In this document: positions 1 to 8,594 of the stretch, piece after piece
Layout of the letters: each line of letters begins with the position of its first letter
Position numbering within the stretch: the first letter of the stretch is position 1
Assembly (NCBI GenBank): GCA_024222485.1
Contig: JAAEPJ010000116.1
Span: 1-49,700 of the forward strand
Direction of reading: 5' to 3'
From: a bacterium
Lineage (GTDB): Bacteria; RUG730; JAAEPJ01
DNA: 49,700 nucleotides
Notes under the pieces: model-generated
Told to the model about the DNA's origin: nothing
Seen by the model: the letters and a program-made list of their open reading frames with translations, nothing else
The model's database searches: none
Translations under genes and position numbers: made by a program

Positions 1-154
1 ATTTTTGGAGTCAAAAAACTAAAAAAGCTTAGAAATATAGCAATATTTTTTTTACTTTTAAAATAAAAATCTATTTTTGGATTTAAAAAGTAAATTTTAA
101 GCAACAATCAAAAAAAACTAAGCCTGTGCAGAAGCCTTTAACAAGGATTATTAA

Positions 155-625
155 ATGAAAAAGCATAATCGCCCTTCATGGGATGAATATTTCATAACAA
201 TAACAAAAGAAGTTGCCACGCGCTCAAGCTGTCTAAGACGCAAAGTAGGTGCAGTCTTAGTAAAAAATAACAGGATAATATCCACGGGATATAATGGCTC
301 GGTTAGGAATACACCTCATTGTGAAAATGTCGGCTGTCTCCGTAATAAGTTAAATGTCGCCCCTGGAACACGCCATGAGCTTTGTCGTGGCTTACATGCA
401 GAACAAAATGCACTTCTATTTGCAGCCAACTCAGGCGTTACCATAGAAGGCTCTACCGTATACTGTATGAACCAACCATGCATTCTCTGTGCAAAAATGC
501 TGGTTCAAGCAGGAATAAAAAGAGTCGTTTATATTGAAGATTATCCAGATGATTTTGCCAAAGAAATATTTAAAGAAAGTCGAGTTAAGCTGGAAAAATT
601 TCAAAAAAATTCTCAAAAAGTTTGA
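155..625 (+). CDS. comEB: dCMP deaminase (ComEB family)
   Basis: 156 residues, the usual length for a zinc-dependent deoxycytidylate deaminase, which turns dCMP into dUMP and so feeds dTMP synthesis. The zinc and catalytic signature is visible: H81-A-E83 (HAEQNAL) supplies a ligand and the proton-shuttling glutamate, and P-C109-x-x-C112 supplies the two cysteine ligands. Additional Cys/His residues at about 56-77 (HCENVGC, HELC) match the second metal site common in this family. The ATG follows an AAGGAT-type ribosome site. It is the first gene of a nucleotide-metabolism run (purB, purA follow on the same strand). Activity is inferred from motifs; the dCMP preference over other cytosine deaminases rests on overall resemblance. 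Confidence 0.93.
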   Translation: MKKHNRPSWDEYFITITKEVATRSSCLRRKVGAVLVKNNRIISTGYNGSVRNTPHCENVGCLRNKLNVAPGTRHELCRGLHAEQNALLFAANSGVTIEGSTVYCMNQPCILCAKMLVQAGIKRVVYIEDYPDDFAKEIFKESRVKLEKFQKNSQKV

Positions 626-633
626 CCTTAGCT

Positions 634-662
634 CTGACTTATTATTTTTAAATAGATATAAT
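634..662 (+). promoter_or_regulatory. candidate sigma70 promoter of purB
   Basis: CTGACT (634-639), a 17-bp spacer and a perfect TATAAT (657-662) lie between the comEB stop (625) and the purB ribosome site. The -35 matches 4 of 6 consensus bases. Position and spacing fit, but -10-like boxes are frequent in such AT-rich DNA. Confidence 0.5.
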
Positions 663-695
663 TAATTTAGATACTTAAATCAGGAGGAATAATAA

Positions 696-1991
696 ATGAT
701 TTCACGATATTCCAGACCAGAAATGTCCAAGCTTTGGACAGAGGAATATAAACTAAAAAAAATGTTAGAAGCAGAGATATATGCCTGCGAAATATTGGCA
801 GAAAAAGGGAAAATCCCTCAAGCGTCGCTAGCAAATATTAAAAAAAATGCTAGCTTTGAGATCAAAAGGGTTAAAGAAATAGAAGAAACGACTAAACATG
901 ATGTGATAGCTTTCTTAACTGCTGTTGCAGAAAATGTCGGGGAAGACTCAAGATTTATCCATATGGGATTAACATCCTCCGATGTTTTAGATACTGCACT
1001 TGGTGCTATGATGAAAGAATCCATTGCCTTGCTGCGAACAGATATCAAAGAAATTTTAGAGGTTTTAAAAAAACGCGCTTTAGAGTTTAAAAATATTCCC
1101 ATGATAGGACGCACACATGGCATTCATGCTGAACCCATGACCTTTGGCTTAAAATTGGCACTCTGGTACTCGGATATGACTCGAAATTTAGAACGCCTAG
1201 ATGAGATGGAAAAACGCGTCACAATCGGTAAAATTTCCGGGGCAGTAGGCACTTTTTCAAGCCTTGATCCTTTTGTTGAAGAATATGTCTGTAAAAAAAT
1301 GGGTTTAACTCCAGCCAACATTTCTACCCAAGTCCTCCAAAGAGATCGGCATGCAGAATATCTTAATACTTTAGCATTAATTGCTGGAACGATTGAAAAA
1401 GCCTCAACGGAACTTAGAAACCTTCAACGCACTGATATCAGGGAAGTAGAAGAAAACTTCTCAAAAGGACAAAAAGGTTCCTCTGCCATGCCACATAAAA
1501 AAAATCCTATTTCAAGTGAAAATATGACAGGACTAGCACGAGTTATTCGTGCTAATGCTGTTGTAGGGATGGAAAATATTGCTCTCTGGCATGAACGAGA
1601 TATCTCACATTCATCTGCAGAAAGAGTCGTCTTACCAGATAGTTCCATTTTACTAGACTACATCTTACAACGCTTTAAACGCGTAGTCGGAAACCTTGTA
1701 ATCTATGAAGAGACTATGCAAAAAAATATGTTTAAAACACAAGGACTTTTTTTCTCTCAGAGATTAATGTTAGCATTGGTCGAAAAAGGAATAACGAGAG
1801 AAGATGCCTATGTCTTAGTCCAAAAAAATAGCATGAAATCATGGGATAAACAAGAACCACTAAAAAATTTAGTCCTTAATGACAAAGACATTATGAACCT
1901 AATATCAGAGAAAGAATTATCTTCCGTATTTAGTATTGATCACTATTTAAGGAATGTAGATAAAATATATCAAAGGTTAGGTTTAATATAA
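696..1991 (+). CDS. purB: adenylosuccinate lyase
   Basis: 431 residues, full length for PurB of the fumarase/aspartase superfamily. It cleaves fumarate from SAICAR and from adenylosuccinate, acting twice in purine synthesis. The superfamily signature GSSAMPHKKNP is at about residues 261-271 and holds the mobile catalytic serine; the GRTHGIHAEP block with the active-site histidine is near residue 138-147; TSSDVLDT near residue 93-100 is the first conserved substrate loop. A near-perfect AGGAGG ribosome site lies 8 bases before the ATG. purA, the enzyme for the preceding step of the AMP branch, follows 172 bases downstream on the same strand. Confidence 0.98.
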   Translation: MISRYSRPEMSKLWTEEYKLKKMLEAEIYACEILAEKGKIPQASLANIKKNASFEIKRVKEIEETTKHDVIAFLTAVAENVGEDSRFIHMGLTSSDVLDTALGAMMKESIALLRTDIKEILEVLKKRALEFKNIPMIGRTHGIHAEPMTFGLKLALWYSDMTRNLERLDEMEKRVTIGKISGAVGTFSSLDPFVEEYVCKKMGLTPANISTQVLQRDRHAEYLNTLALIAGTIEKASTELRNLQRTDIREVEENFSKGQKGSSAMPHKKNPISSENMTGLARVIRANAVVGMENIALWHERDISHSSAERVVLPDSSILLDYILQRFKRVVGNLVIYEETMQKNMFKTQGLFFSQRLMLALVEKGITREDAYVLVQKNSMKSWDKQEPLKNLVLNDKDIMNLISEKELSSVFSIDHYLRNVDKIYQRLGLI

Positions 1992-2124
1992 AATTAATAA
2001 TAAAACTTATTTTTGAATTTTAAACTAAAAAAATATATACTTTAAAATTCGTGCGTAAATAAAGTTCATCTTGGGATAAAAGTCTGTCTCAAGGATATAC
2101 GCATTTATATTAAAATAAATATTC

Positions 2125-2146
2125 TAGAGATAGGAACCTATCTCTA
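2125..2146. promoter_or_regulatory. 22-bp perfect palindrome just before purA
   Basis: Ten-base arms TAGAGATAGG and CCTATCTCTA are separated by only AA, ending 4 bases before the purA ribosome site (TTAGGAG, 2151-2157). There is no T-tract, so it is not a standard terminator. It could be a dimeric repressor's operator or an RNA stem limiting access to the ribosome site. The structure is certain; the function is inferred. Confidence 0.5.
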
Positions 2147-2154
2147 AGACTTAG

Positions 2155-3474
<1,320 letters not shown>

Positions 3475-3493
3475 AAAAGTTATAAATAGAAAG

Positions 3494-4486
3494 TTAATTG
3501 ATAAATAAAGTGTGATCGATCTTCCCTTCTGAAATCATTAAATTAACATCTCTCACAATTTTACTCTGCATTTGTAAAACGGCTTCAGCTGAGATACTGT
3601 TTAAATCTTGGTTTTTCTTAAGCTCTTTTTTAATATATAATTTTCTATCCTCACTTAAAGCATCAAAAAACTTATCCAAAACTTCAGGCTTAAGCCCCAA
3701 AAATGCAACACCTAAAATATGCTCATTATGTTGTTTTAAAATCTCAAAAAGCAATTTAGGCGAAAGCTGAACCAAATCAATAAACTTAATCTTTTTTACT
3801 TTTTGATCTGCATTCAATTTTGATCTTTTTCTATCAAGCTCAGCAATTTTCTCTAAAACCCCTGAAATATCGCTACCGACTCTATCTACCACTATCTGCT
3901 CATTTGTATCATTAAAAAAACTTGACTCCTCTATGGTAGAAGCTGAAATATTATGATCAGAATTAATAACTGATTCAGGCGCAAGTAGAATATTTTTCTT
4001 GGCAAGCTCTCTATTAGCCATAATAAGCTGCTCTAGCCGCCTATTCATATTAACCATAAATATCAAAAACAAAACAATTACAACTGAAAAAATTAGCAAA
4101 ATAACTAATCCAAAACCTATAGCAAATACATAAACTTTATTCTCGAGAATGCCCTTACCCGTTTTCTCAATAACAAAATGTTCAGAAAATGGAATCTGCA
4201 AAATTTTCACAGTATCACCATCTTGTTTATCAAGTCCCAGTTGCATAAAAATAACAGATTTAATAAAATTGATATCTTGTTCTAAAAATTTATGCTCATC
4301 GATAGATAAAATAATTTTAATATTAGAACCGACTTCAACATCTGCAAGATAGTCAAAACCAGAGTAATATTGATCAAAAAACTGGTCAATGCGTGCTGAA
4401 TATTTCGATTCATTCCTTATTTCTGAAAATAAATACCCAGTTGCAAAAGAAAAAACAAAAAGAAAAAATATTTTTCTAATAGTCAT
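3494..4486 (-). CDS. FliF C-terminal/FliG C-terminal hybrid membrane protein
   Basis: 330 residues. Residues 1-21 are a hydrophobic signal or first membrane helix. Residues 55-101 align by eye with the last periplasmic part of the flagellar MS-ring protein FliF (family pattern: short strand, VD, helix, GF, RGD-x-V-x-V-x-x-PF; here GLDKQDGDTVKILQIPF). Residues 118-146 form a membrane helix at FliF's C-terminal TM position. After a polar linker, residues 234-325 align with the C-terminal rotor domain of FliG (F-x-D-L-V...LG-LK...L-x-Q-x-x-I-V-x-x-x-x-x-L-x-x-x-G-x-I). The FliG torque-helix Asp-Asp-Arg is LSPK here, so classical torque generation is doubtful. FliF's ring-building bulk and FliG's N and middle domains are absent. 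The ATG at 4486 is chosen over an upstream alternative (4504) because GAGG sits 6-8 bases before it. First recognised by motif; no search was run. Confidence 0.8.
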   Translation of the reverse strand: MTIRKIFFLFVFSFATGYLFSEIRNESKYSARIDQFFDQYYSGFDYLADVEVGSNIKIILSIDEHKFLEQDINFIKSVIFMQLGLDKQDGDTVKILQIPFSEHFVIEKTGKGILENKVYVFAIGFGLVILLIFSVVIVLFLIFMVNMNRRLEQLIMANRELAKKNILLAPESVINSDHNISASTIEESSFFNDTNEQIVVDRVGSDISGVLEKIAELDRKRSKLNADQKVKKIKFIDLVQLSPKLLFEILKQHNEHILGVAFLGLKPEVLDKFFDALSEDRKLYIKKELKKNQDLNSISAEAVLQMQSKIVRDVNLMISEGKIDHTLFIN

Positions 4487-4528
4487 AAAAAACCTCAATA
4501 GCAAAAAATTCTTAAACTTTATAATATC

Positions 4529-5269
4529 CTAATTATGTAGTTCTAACCAAGAAAAAATATCTCTAATCACCTTATAATCTGTCAGGAACTCCATACCGTG
4601 CTTATTTACATAATAAAATTTAACCCTGAATGAATTACTCCCTGACAAATAAGTAATATAATCTAAACAAGTTTGATAAGAATAGTCATCCTCTTCTGAT
4701 GCCATAAACATAATCGGACGGTTACCATAACTTAGAATAGCTGATCTTGTAGAAACTGCCCCATACTCTCTCCCAGGAGAAATAAGCACAACTTCTTTAA
4801 TATTTTTATTACTCACTGCATAAATGAGTGCAATATTAGCACCTAACCCAGCCCCAACTAAAATAATTCTATTAGTATTAATCTGCGTTTGGTAATTGAG
4901 TTCCAAATACATTAAAATAGCATCTAAATCTCGTAGCAAAATTCCTGTTGCATAACGGCTTTTTTTTCGCCAAAGCTTTCTAGTCCCACGATGCTCTTTC
5001 CCATATTCAAAAACACGAGGGACATATCCTAAAAATCCCCAACCTTTATCCAACAACTTATCTTTAAAAAGTTTCCATTGTTCAAGGTCACTATCTTTAT
5101 CCGATATCAAAATAACAAAAGGGTCATTCTCTTGTCCATTGTGATAAACAACTTCAATTTCAGTTTTATCAAAAGATGGAACGATTATCTCAACCTCTGC
5201 AAATAAAAAATTAAAAGTACTTAATAATATTACAATCCATCTGAACAAAACCCTAAAAAATTTTACCAT
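4529..5269 (-). CDS. secreted alpha/beta-hydrolase-fold protein, nucleophile missing
   Basis: 246 residues. A signal peptide covers residues 1-24 (cut likely after FLFA). The rest has the layout of a dienelactone-hydrolase-like alpha/beta hydrolase: an oxyanion-strand segment (FVILISDKD, residues 51-59), the elbow IILVGAGLGANIAL at 135-148, an acid-bearing loop (SEEDD, 191-195) and a histidine turn (KHGMEF, 223-228). The elbow reads G139-A-G141-L-G143, where catalytic members have GxSxG, so the serine nucleophile is a glycine. It probably binds rather than hydrolyses. Its start overlaps the ccdA stop by 17 bases, so translation is likely coupled. It stands between ccdA and the FliF-FliG hybrid; a role in the cell envelope is inferred from export only. 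Confidence 0.75.
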   Translation of the reverse strand: MVKFFRVLFRWIVILLSTFNFLFAEVEIIVPSFDKTEIEVVYHNGQENDPFVILISDKDSDLEQWKLFKDKLLDKGWGFLGYVPRVFEYGKEHRGTRKLWRKKSRYATGILLRDLDAILMYLELNYQTQINTNRIILVGAGLGANIALIYAVSNKNIKEVVLISPGREYGAVSTRSAILSYGNRPIMFMASEEDDYSYQTCLDYITYLSGSNSFRVKFYYVNKHGMEFLTDYKVIRDIFSWLELHN

Positions 5270-5921
5270 AAATAATCAACACCCCTAGAATAATTAAAAG
5301 TATACCCAGCACTTTCTGGATAGAACCTAAATATTTATTTATATACTTTAGTCTTGTGATAAAAAAGTTCGCAAAAATTCCCGTAATAAAAAAGGGGACT
5401 GAAAGACCTAAGGAATAAGTAGACAAAAAAATAACTGCTTTAGAAACTGTTTCCTCGCTAGAAGCCATTGCTAAAATACTTGCTAAAATAGGTCCCACAC
5501 AGGGAGTCCAGCCTAAAGCAAAAATTACTCCTATCAAAAAACTGCCTGTACTCTTTGAAGGCTGAAAATTAACTTTTTTAGATTTACTTAAAAATTTTAA
5601 CTTGATAATATCCAATAAGGTTAATCCAAAAAAAATAATTATTGAGCCTGAAGCAATGTGTAAGATTTTTTTATTATAAAAAAAGAATGCAAATAAATAT
5701 TGAGCGAAAACACCCAATAAAATAAATACTAAACTGAACCCTAAAACAAACCACAAGATTTTCAGCAAAATATATGTTCGGTGAACCTTATTCTCCTGCA
5801 AATCCTGCACAGATGAACCAGTGATCAGAGAGATATAAACTGCAAAAAGTGGCAGCACGCAAGGAGAAAAAAAGCTCAAAAATCCTGCGATAAAAGCCGT
5901 CCAAATATTTAAATTAGACAT
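5253..5921 (-). CDS. ccdA: CcdA-type transmembrane thiol-electron carrier
   Basis: 222 residues, six predicted membrane helices, typical of CcdA (the DsbD membrane core). It passes electrons from cytoplasmic thioredoxin across the inner membrane to exported thioredoxin-like proteins. The two redox cysteines are in their conserved Pro-Cys contexts: SFFSPC21VLP in the first helix and GWTPC141VGP in the fourth. A GAGGTG ribosome site precedes the ATG. The TlpA-like thioredoxin immediately upstream (6001-6585) is its probable partner. Whether the pair serves cytochrome c maturation or repair of exported cysteines cannot be told here, as no cytochrome or ccs genes are in the window. Confidence 0.93.
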   Translation of the reverse strand: MSNLNIWTAFIAGFLSFFSPCVLPLFAVYISLITGSSVQDLQENKVHRTYILLKILWFVLGFSLVFILLGVFAQYLFAFFFYNKKILHIASGSIIIFFGLTLLDIIKLKFLSKSKKVNFQPSKSTGSFLIGVIFALGWTPCVGPILASILAMASSEETVSKAVIFLSTYSLGLSVPFFITGIFANFFITRLKYINKYLGSIQKVLGILLIILGVLIIYGKIF

Positions 5922-6000
5922 CTTAAATTCACCTCTATAGTTTTATACTTGCTTAGTGACAGACCCTATTTTTCTATAACCTTAAACTCTACACCTTTCC

Positions 6001-6585
6001 TTAACTTTTAACAGATAAAAGTTCTTTAATTTCCCCTTCAAAAACCTCAAAGCTTTCATACCCAACATGCTTTTTACTAATATTCCCTGACTTATCAATA
6101 ATAAATGCTGTAGGAATACCAGAAATTCCACCATACTTAGAAATAATCTCTTCATTCCCCATTACCACTGTGTATTTAATTTCATATTGCTCCATAAACT
6201 TAGTTACACCCTCAACCCCGTCACGGTCAAGAGAAACCCCAACGATTTCTAGACCTTCTGATTGATATTGTTCATAAAGAGCATTAAAAACCGGAACTTG
6301 CTGACGACATGGTGGACACCAAGTCGCCCAAAAATCTACAATCACAACTTTACCAGCGAACTCAGAAAGCGAAAAAACAGAACCTGTTCCAACATTATTT
6401 AAAGTAAAATTATAAGTATCACTCCACCCATCAGGAATAATAATCTCCTCTGCGACAACGACCTTAATTTTTTGCTCAATCTGCTCAGGTTTATCATACG
6501 AAGGCTTACGACTGGCTCCCCACCACGAATAAATAAGCACACCTGTTACTAGAACGGATAAAATTCCTAATACTAATTTTCTCAT
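6001..6585 (-). CDS. TlpA/ResA-like exported thioredoxin
   Basis: 194 residues. An N-terminal membrane anchor or signal (residues 4-20) is followed by a polar stalk and then a thioredoxin fold of the AhpC-TSA/TlpA type. The redox motif is WATWCPPCR, with the two cysteines at residues 90 and 93, and the cis-proline loop is SGIPTAF. Such proteins reduce exported disulfides, for example in apocytochrome c, using electrons from CcdA, whose gene follows. The start at 6585 is preferred to the in-frame GTG at 6594 because AGGGG lies 8 bases before the ATG, whereas the GTG overlaps that site. Confidence 0.92.
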   Translation of the reverse strand: MRKLVLGILSVLVTGVLIYSWWGASRKPSYDKPEQIEQKIKVVVAEEIIIPDGWSDTYNFTLNNVGTGSVFSLSEFAGKVVIVDFWATWCPPCRQQVPVFNALYEQYQSEGLEIVGVSLDRDGVEGVTKFMEQYEIKYTVVMGNEEIISKYGGISGIPTAFIIDKSGNISKKHVGYESFEVFEGEIKELLSVKS

Positions 6586-6622
6586 AATAATCACCCCTTT
6601 TTTGATAATTAATAAAATAATT

Positions 6623-7543
6623 CTATAAATACTTAAAGTAATCTATCGTCTTTTTAAGGCCTGCTTCAATTCCAACAACTGGAGTCCAATCAAGAATATT
6701 CTGAGCGCGTGTAATATTTGGACATCTTAGCTTTGGGTCGTCTTCTGGTAAGTCTTGATAAACAAATTTACCTTCTGACCCTACAATATCTTTAATATAA
6801 AAAGCTAGATCTTTGAGCGTCATTTCATTAGGGTTTCCTAGGTTAACAGGCATACTCTCATCTGAGATCAAAAGCTGATAAATCCCCCGGACAAGATCAC
6901 TTACATAACAAAAACTGCGCGTCTGACTCCCATCACCATAAACAGTAATATCTTGATGCTTAAGTGCCTGATTAATAAAGTTTGGCATTGCTCGTCCATC
7001 ATCTGGCATCATCCTTTCGCCATAAGTATTAAAAATCCTCACAATTCGAGTTTTAAGTCCATGATAGTTATGGTAAGCCATGGTCACAGCTTCCGCATAT
7101 CTTTTAGCCTCATCATATACTGATCTTGGACCAGTTGAGCTGACATTTCCCCAATAACTTTCATTCTGTGGATGTTCAAGCGGATCGCCATAAACCTCAG
7201 ATGTTGATGCTAATAAAAACAAAGCATTATTTTTCTTTGCTAAATCTAATAAATTATGCGTAGCATACGATCCGGCCTTTAAAGTATCAAATGGATATTT
7301 TAGATAGTACACAGGGCTTGCAGGAGATGCAAAATGTAAAACGGCATCAATTTCTAGATCTAAGGGTTCTGAAATATCATGTTTAATAAACTTGAACTTT
7401 TGATTGTCCTTTAAATGTTCAATATTTTTTTTCGACCCAGTAATCAGACTATCGACACAAACAACCTCATCGCCCTTTCCTAAAAAATAATCACATAAAT
7501 GTGAACCAATAAATCCTGATCCCCCTGCAATTAAAACTTTCAT
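6623..7543 (-). CDS. UDP-glucuronate decarboxylase (UDP-xylose synthase type)
   Basis: 306 residues, an extended short-chain dehydrogenase. The NAD-binding glycine motif GGSGFIGS is at residues 7-14 and the catalytic Y143-x-x-x-K147 is in YDEAKRYAE. Two features point to UDP-xylose synthase rather than a 4-epimerase: the YDEAKR context and the NTYGERMMPDDGR segment (about 173-185). The enzyme would oxidise and decarboxylate UDP-glucuronate to UDP-xylose, a precursor for surface glycans. Its ATG overlaps the stop of the upstream TPR gene by 4 bases (ATGA), so the two are coupled. Confidence 0.88.
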   Translation of the reverse strand: MKVLIAGGSGFIGSHLCDYFLGKGDEVVCVDSLITGSKKNIEHLKDNQKFKFIKHDISEPLDLEIDAVLHFASPASPVYYLKYPFDTLKAGSYATHNLLDLAKKNNALFLLASTSEVYGDPLEHPQNESYWGNVSSTGPRSVYDEAKRYAEAVTMAYHNYHGLKTRIVRIFNTYGERMMPDDGRAMPNFINQALKHQDITVYGDGSQTRSFCYVSDLVRGIYQLLISDESMPVNLGNPNEMTLKDLAFYIKDIVGSEGKFVYQDLPEDDPKLRCPNITRAQNILDWTPVVGIEAGLKKTIDYFKYL

Positions 7544-7800
7544 TTTTCATTCCCTACTACTTTTTCTAAATGTTCTTTGGCCAATTTATGACTGGGCTTT
7601 ACTTCTAAAGTTTTTTCATAAAAAATCTTAGCACTATCCAATTCATTCAAAACCTCATAACTTAAAGCTAAATTATAAGTTGCTTCAAAATTACTTTCTT
7701 CTTGAGCGACAATTTTTTGGAACAATTCAATCGCTTTCTGAAATTTTTTATTCAAAAAATAAAACTTACCAAGCTCTAACACATCTTGCACATCCTTCAT
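7540..7800 (-). CDS. small TPR-repeat protein
   Basis: 86 residues with about two and a half tetratricopeptide repeats: FYFLNKKFQKAIELFQKIV, then YNLALSYEVLNELDSAKIFYEKTLEVKPSHKLA. Such repeats form helical hairpins for protein binding; no enzymatic role is expected. The ATG at 7800 follows AAAGGAG at a spacing of about 11; in-frame upstream starts exist but lie on or before the ribosome site. It is translationally coupled (4-base overlap) to the UDP-glucuronate decarboxylase gene. The partner is unknown. Confidence 0.8.
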   Translation of the reverse strand: MKDVQDVLELGKFYFLNKKFQKAIELFQKIVAQEESNFEATYNLALSYEVLNELDSAKIFYEKTLEVKPSHKLAKEHLEKVVGNEK

Positions 7801-7891
7801 GTCAATCACCACTCCTTTACCTAACAACAAAAAAATAAAAATATATTATTATCTAATATAACACTTTAGTTTAAAATTTTCTAAGTTATCT

Positions 7892-8590
7892 TTACAGTTT
7901 CTTAAATTTTTCAATATTATTCCGCTCACCAATTATTAAAAGAGAGTCACCCTCTTCTAAAACATCATCAGCCATTGGATTAATATTTAGATCTTCTTTA
8001 AAATCAGTCTCTCCGTCCTCATTTAAAATTGGAATTTTTCGTCTAATAGCGACCACGCTAAGTCCAAATTTATGCCTAATATCTGCATCAATCAATGTTT
8101 TTCCCGTAAACTTTTTAGATACGACAATTTCCGCCATTCTATAATCATCAGCAAAATTAATCATATCCAAAATATTAGAAGAAACAAGCGATTTTGCCAA
8201 TTTCTCAGCTTCATCTCTTTCAGGAAAAACAATTTTATCTGCACCAACTTTCATCAAAACATCTGCATGAAGACTGGAATTAGCCTTAGCAATCACTTTC
8301 TTCACTCCAATATTTTTTAAAATCATAGTAATTAAAATACTTGCTTCTAAATTTTCTCCAATAGTAACAACTGCTACATCAAAATTATGAAAGTCCAGTT
8401 GTCTTAAAATTTTTTCATCGCTAGCATCAGCCTGAACAACTTTGCTAATATATTCAGACACTGTATTCGCTTTCTGTTCTTCTTTTTCAATCGCCACCAG
8501 CTCACATTTTTCGCTTGCTAATGACCGCACCATATTCTGACCAAAAATCCCCAAACCAATCACACCAATTTGTTTTTTAAACTTAATCAT
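7892..8590 (-). CDS. ktrA: K+ channel/transporter gating subunit KtrA
   Basis: 232 residues, one RCK_N domain (residues 6-130) followed by one RCK_C domain (about 145-230), the KtrA layout (TrkA of enterobacteria is twice this length). The nucleotide-binding loop is IGLGIFGQNM (residues 11-20) with an acidic residue at the end of the second strand (AIEKE). It forms an octameric ring that binds ATP/ADP and often c-di-AMP and gates the membrane subunit. ktrB lies directly upstream with a 4-base gap. Together they are a complete K+ uptake system. Confidence 0.93.
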   Translation of the reverse strand: MIKFKKQIGVIGLGIFGQNMVRSLASEKCELVAIEKEEQKANTVSEYISKVVQADASDEKILRQLDFHNFDVAVVTIGENLEASILITMILKNIGVKKVIAKANSSLHADVLMKVGADKIVFPERDEAEKLAKSLVSSNILDMINFADDYRMAEIVVSKKFTGKTLIDADIRHKFGLSVVAIRRKIPILNEDGETDFKEDLNINPMADDVLEEGDSLLIIGERNNIEKFKKL

Positions 8591-8594
8591 TTTT

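Noticed and set aside
1-154. Possible regulatory structure before the dCMP deaminase gene
   Set aside because: Only A/T-rich runs and a weak 5-bp stem; nothing beyond the ribosome site can be supported.
2015-2050. 10-bp inverted repeat GAATTTTAAA/TTTAAAATTC after purB
   Set aside because: Pure A/T core and 16-base spacing; likely by chance in such DNA, and no T-tract for a terminator.
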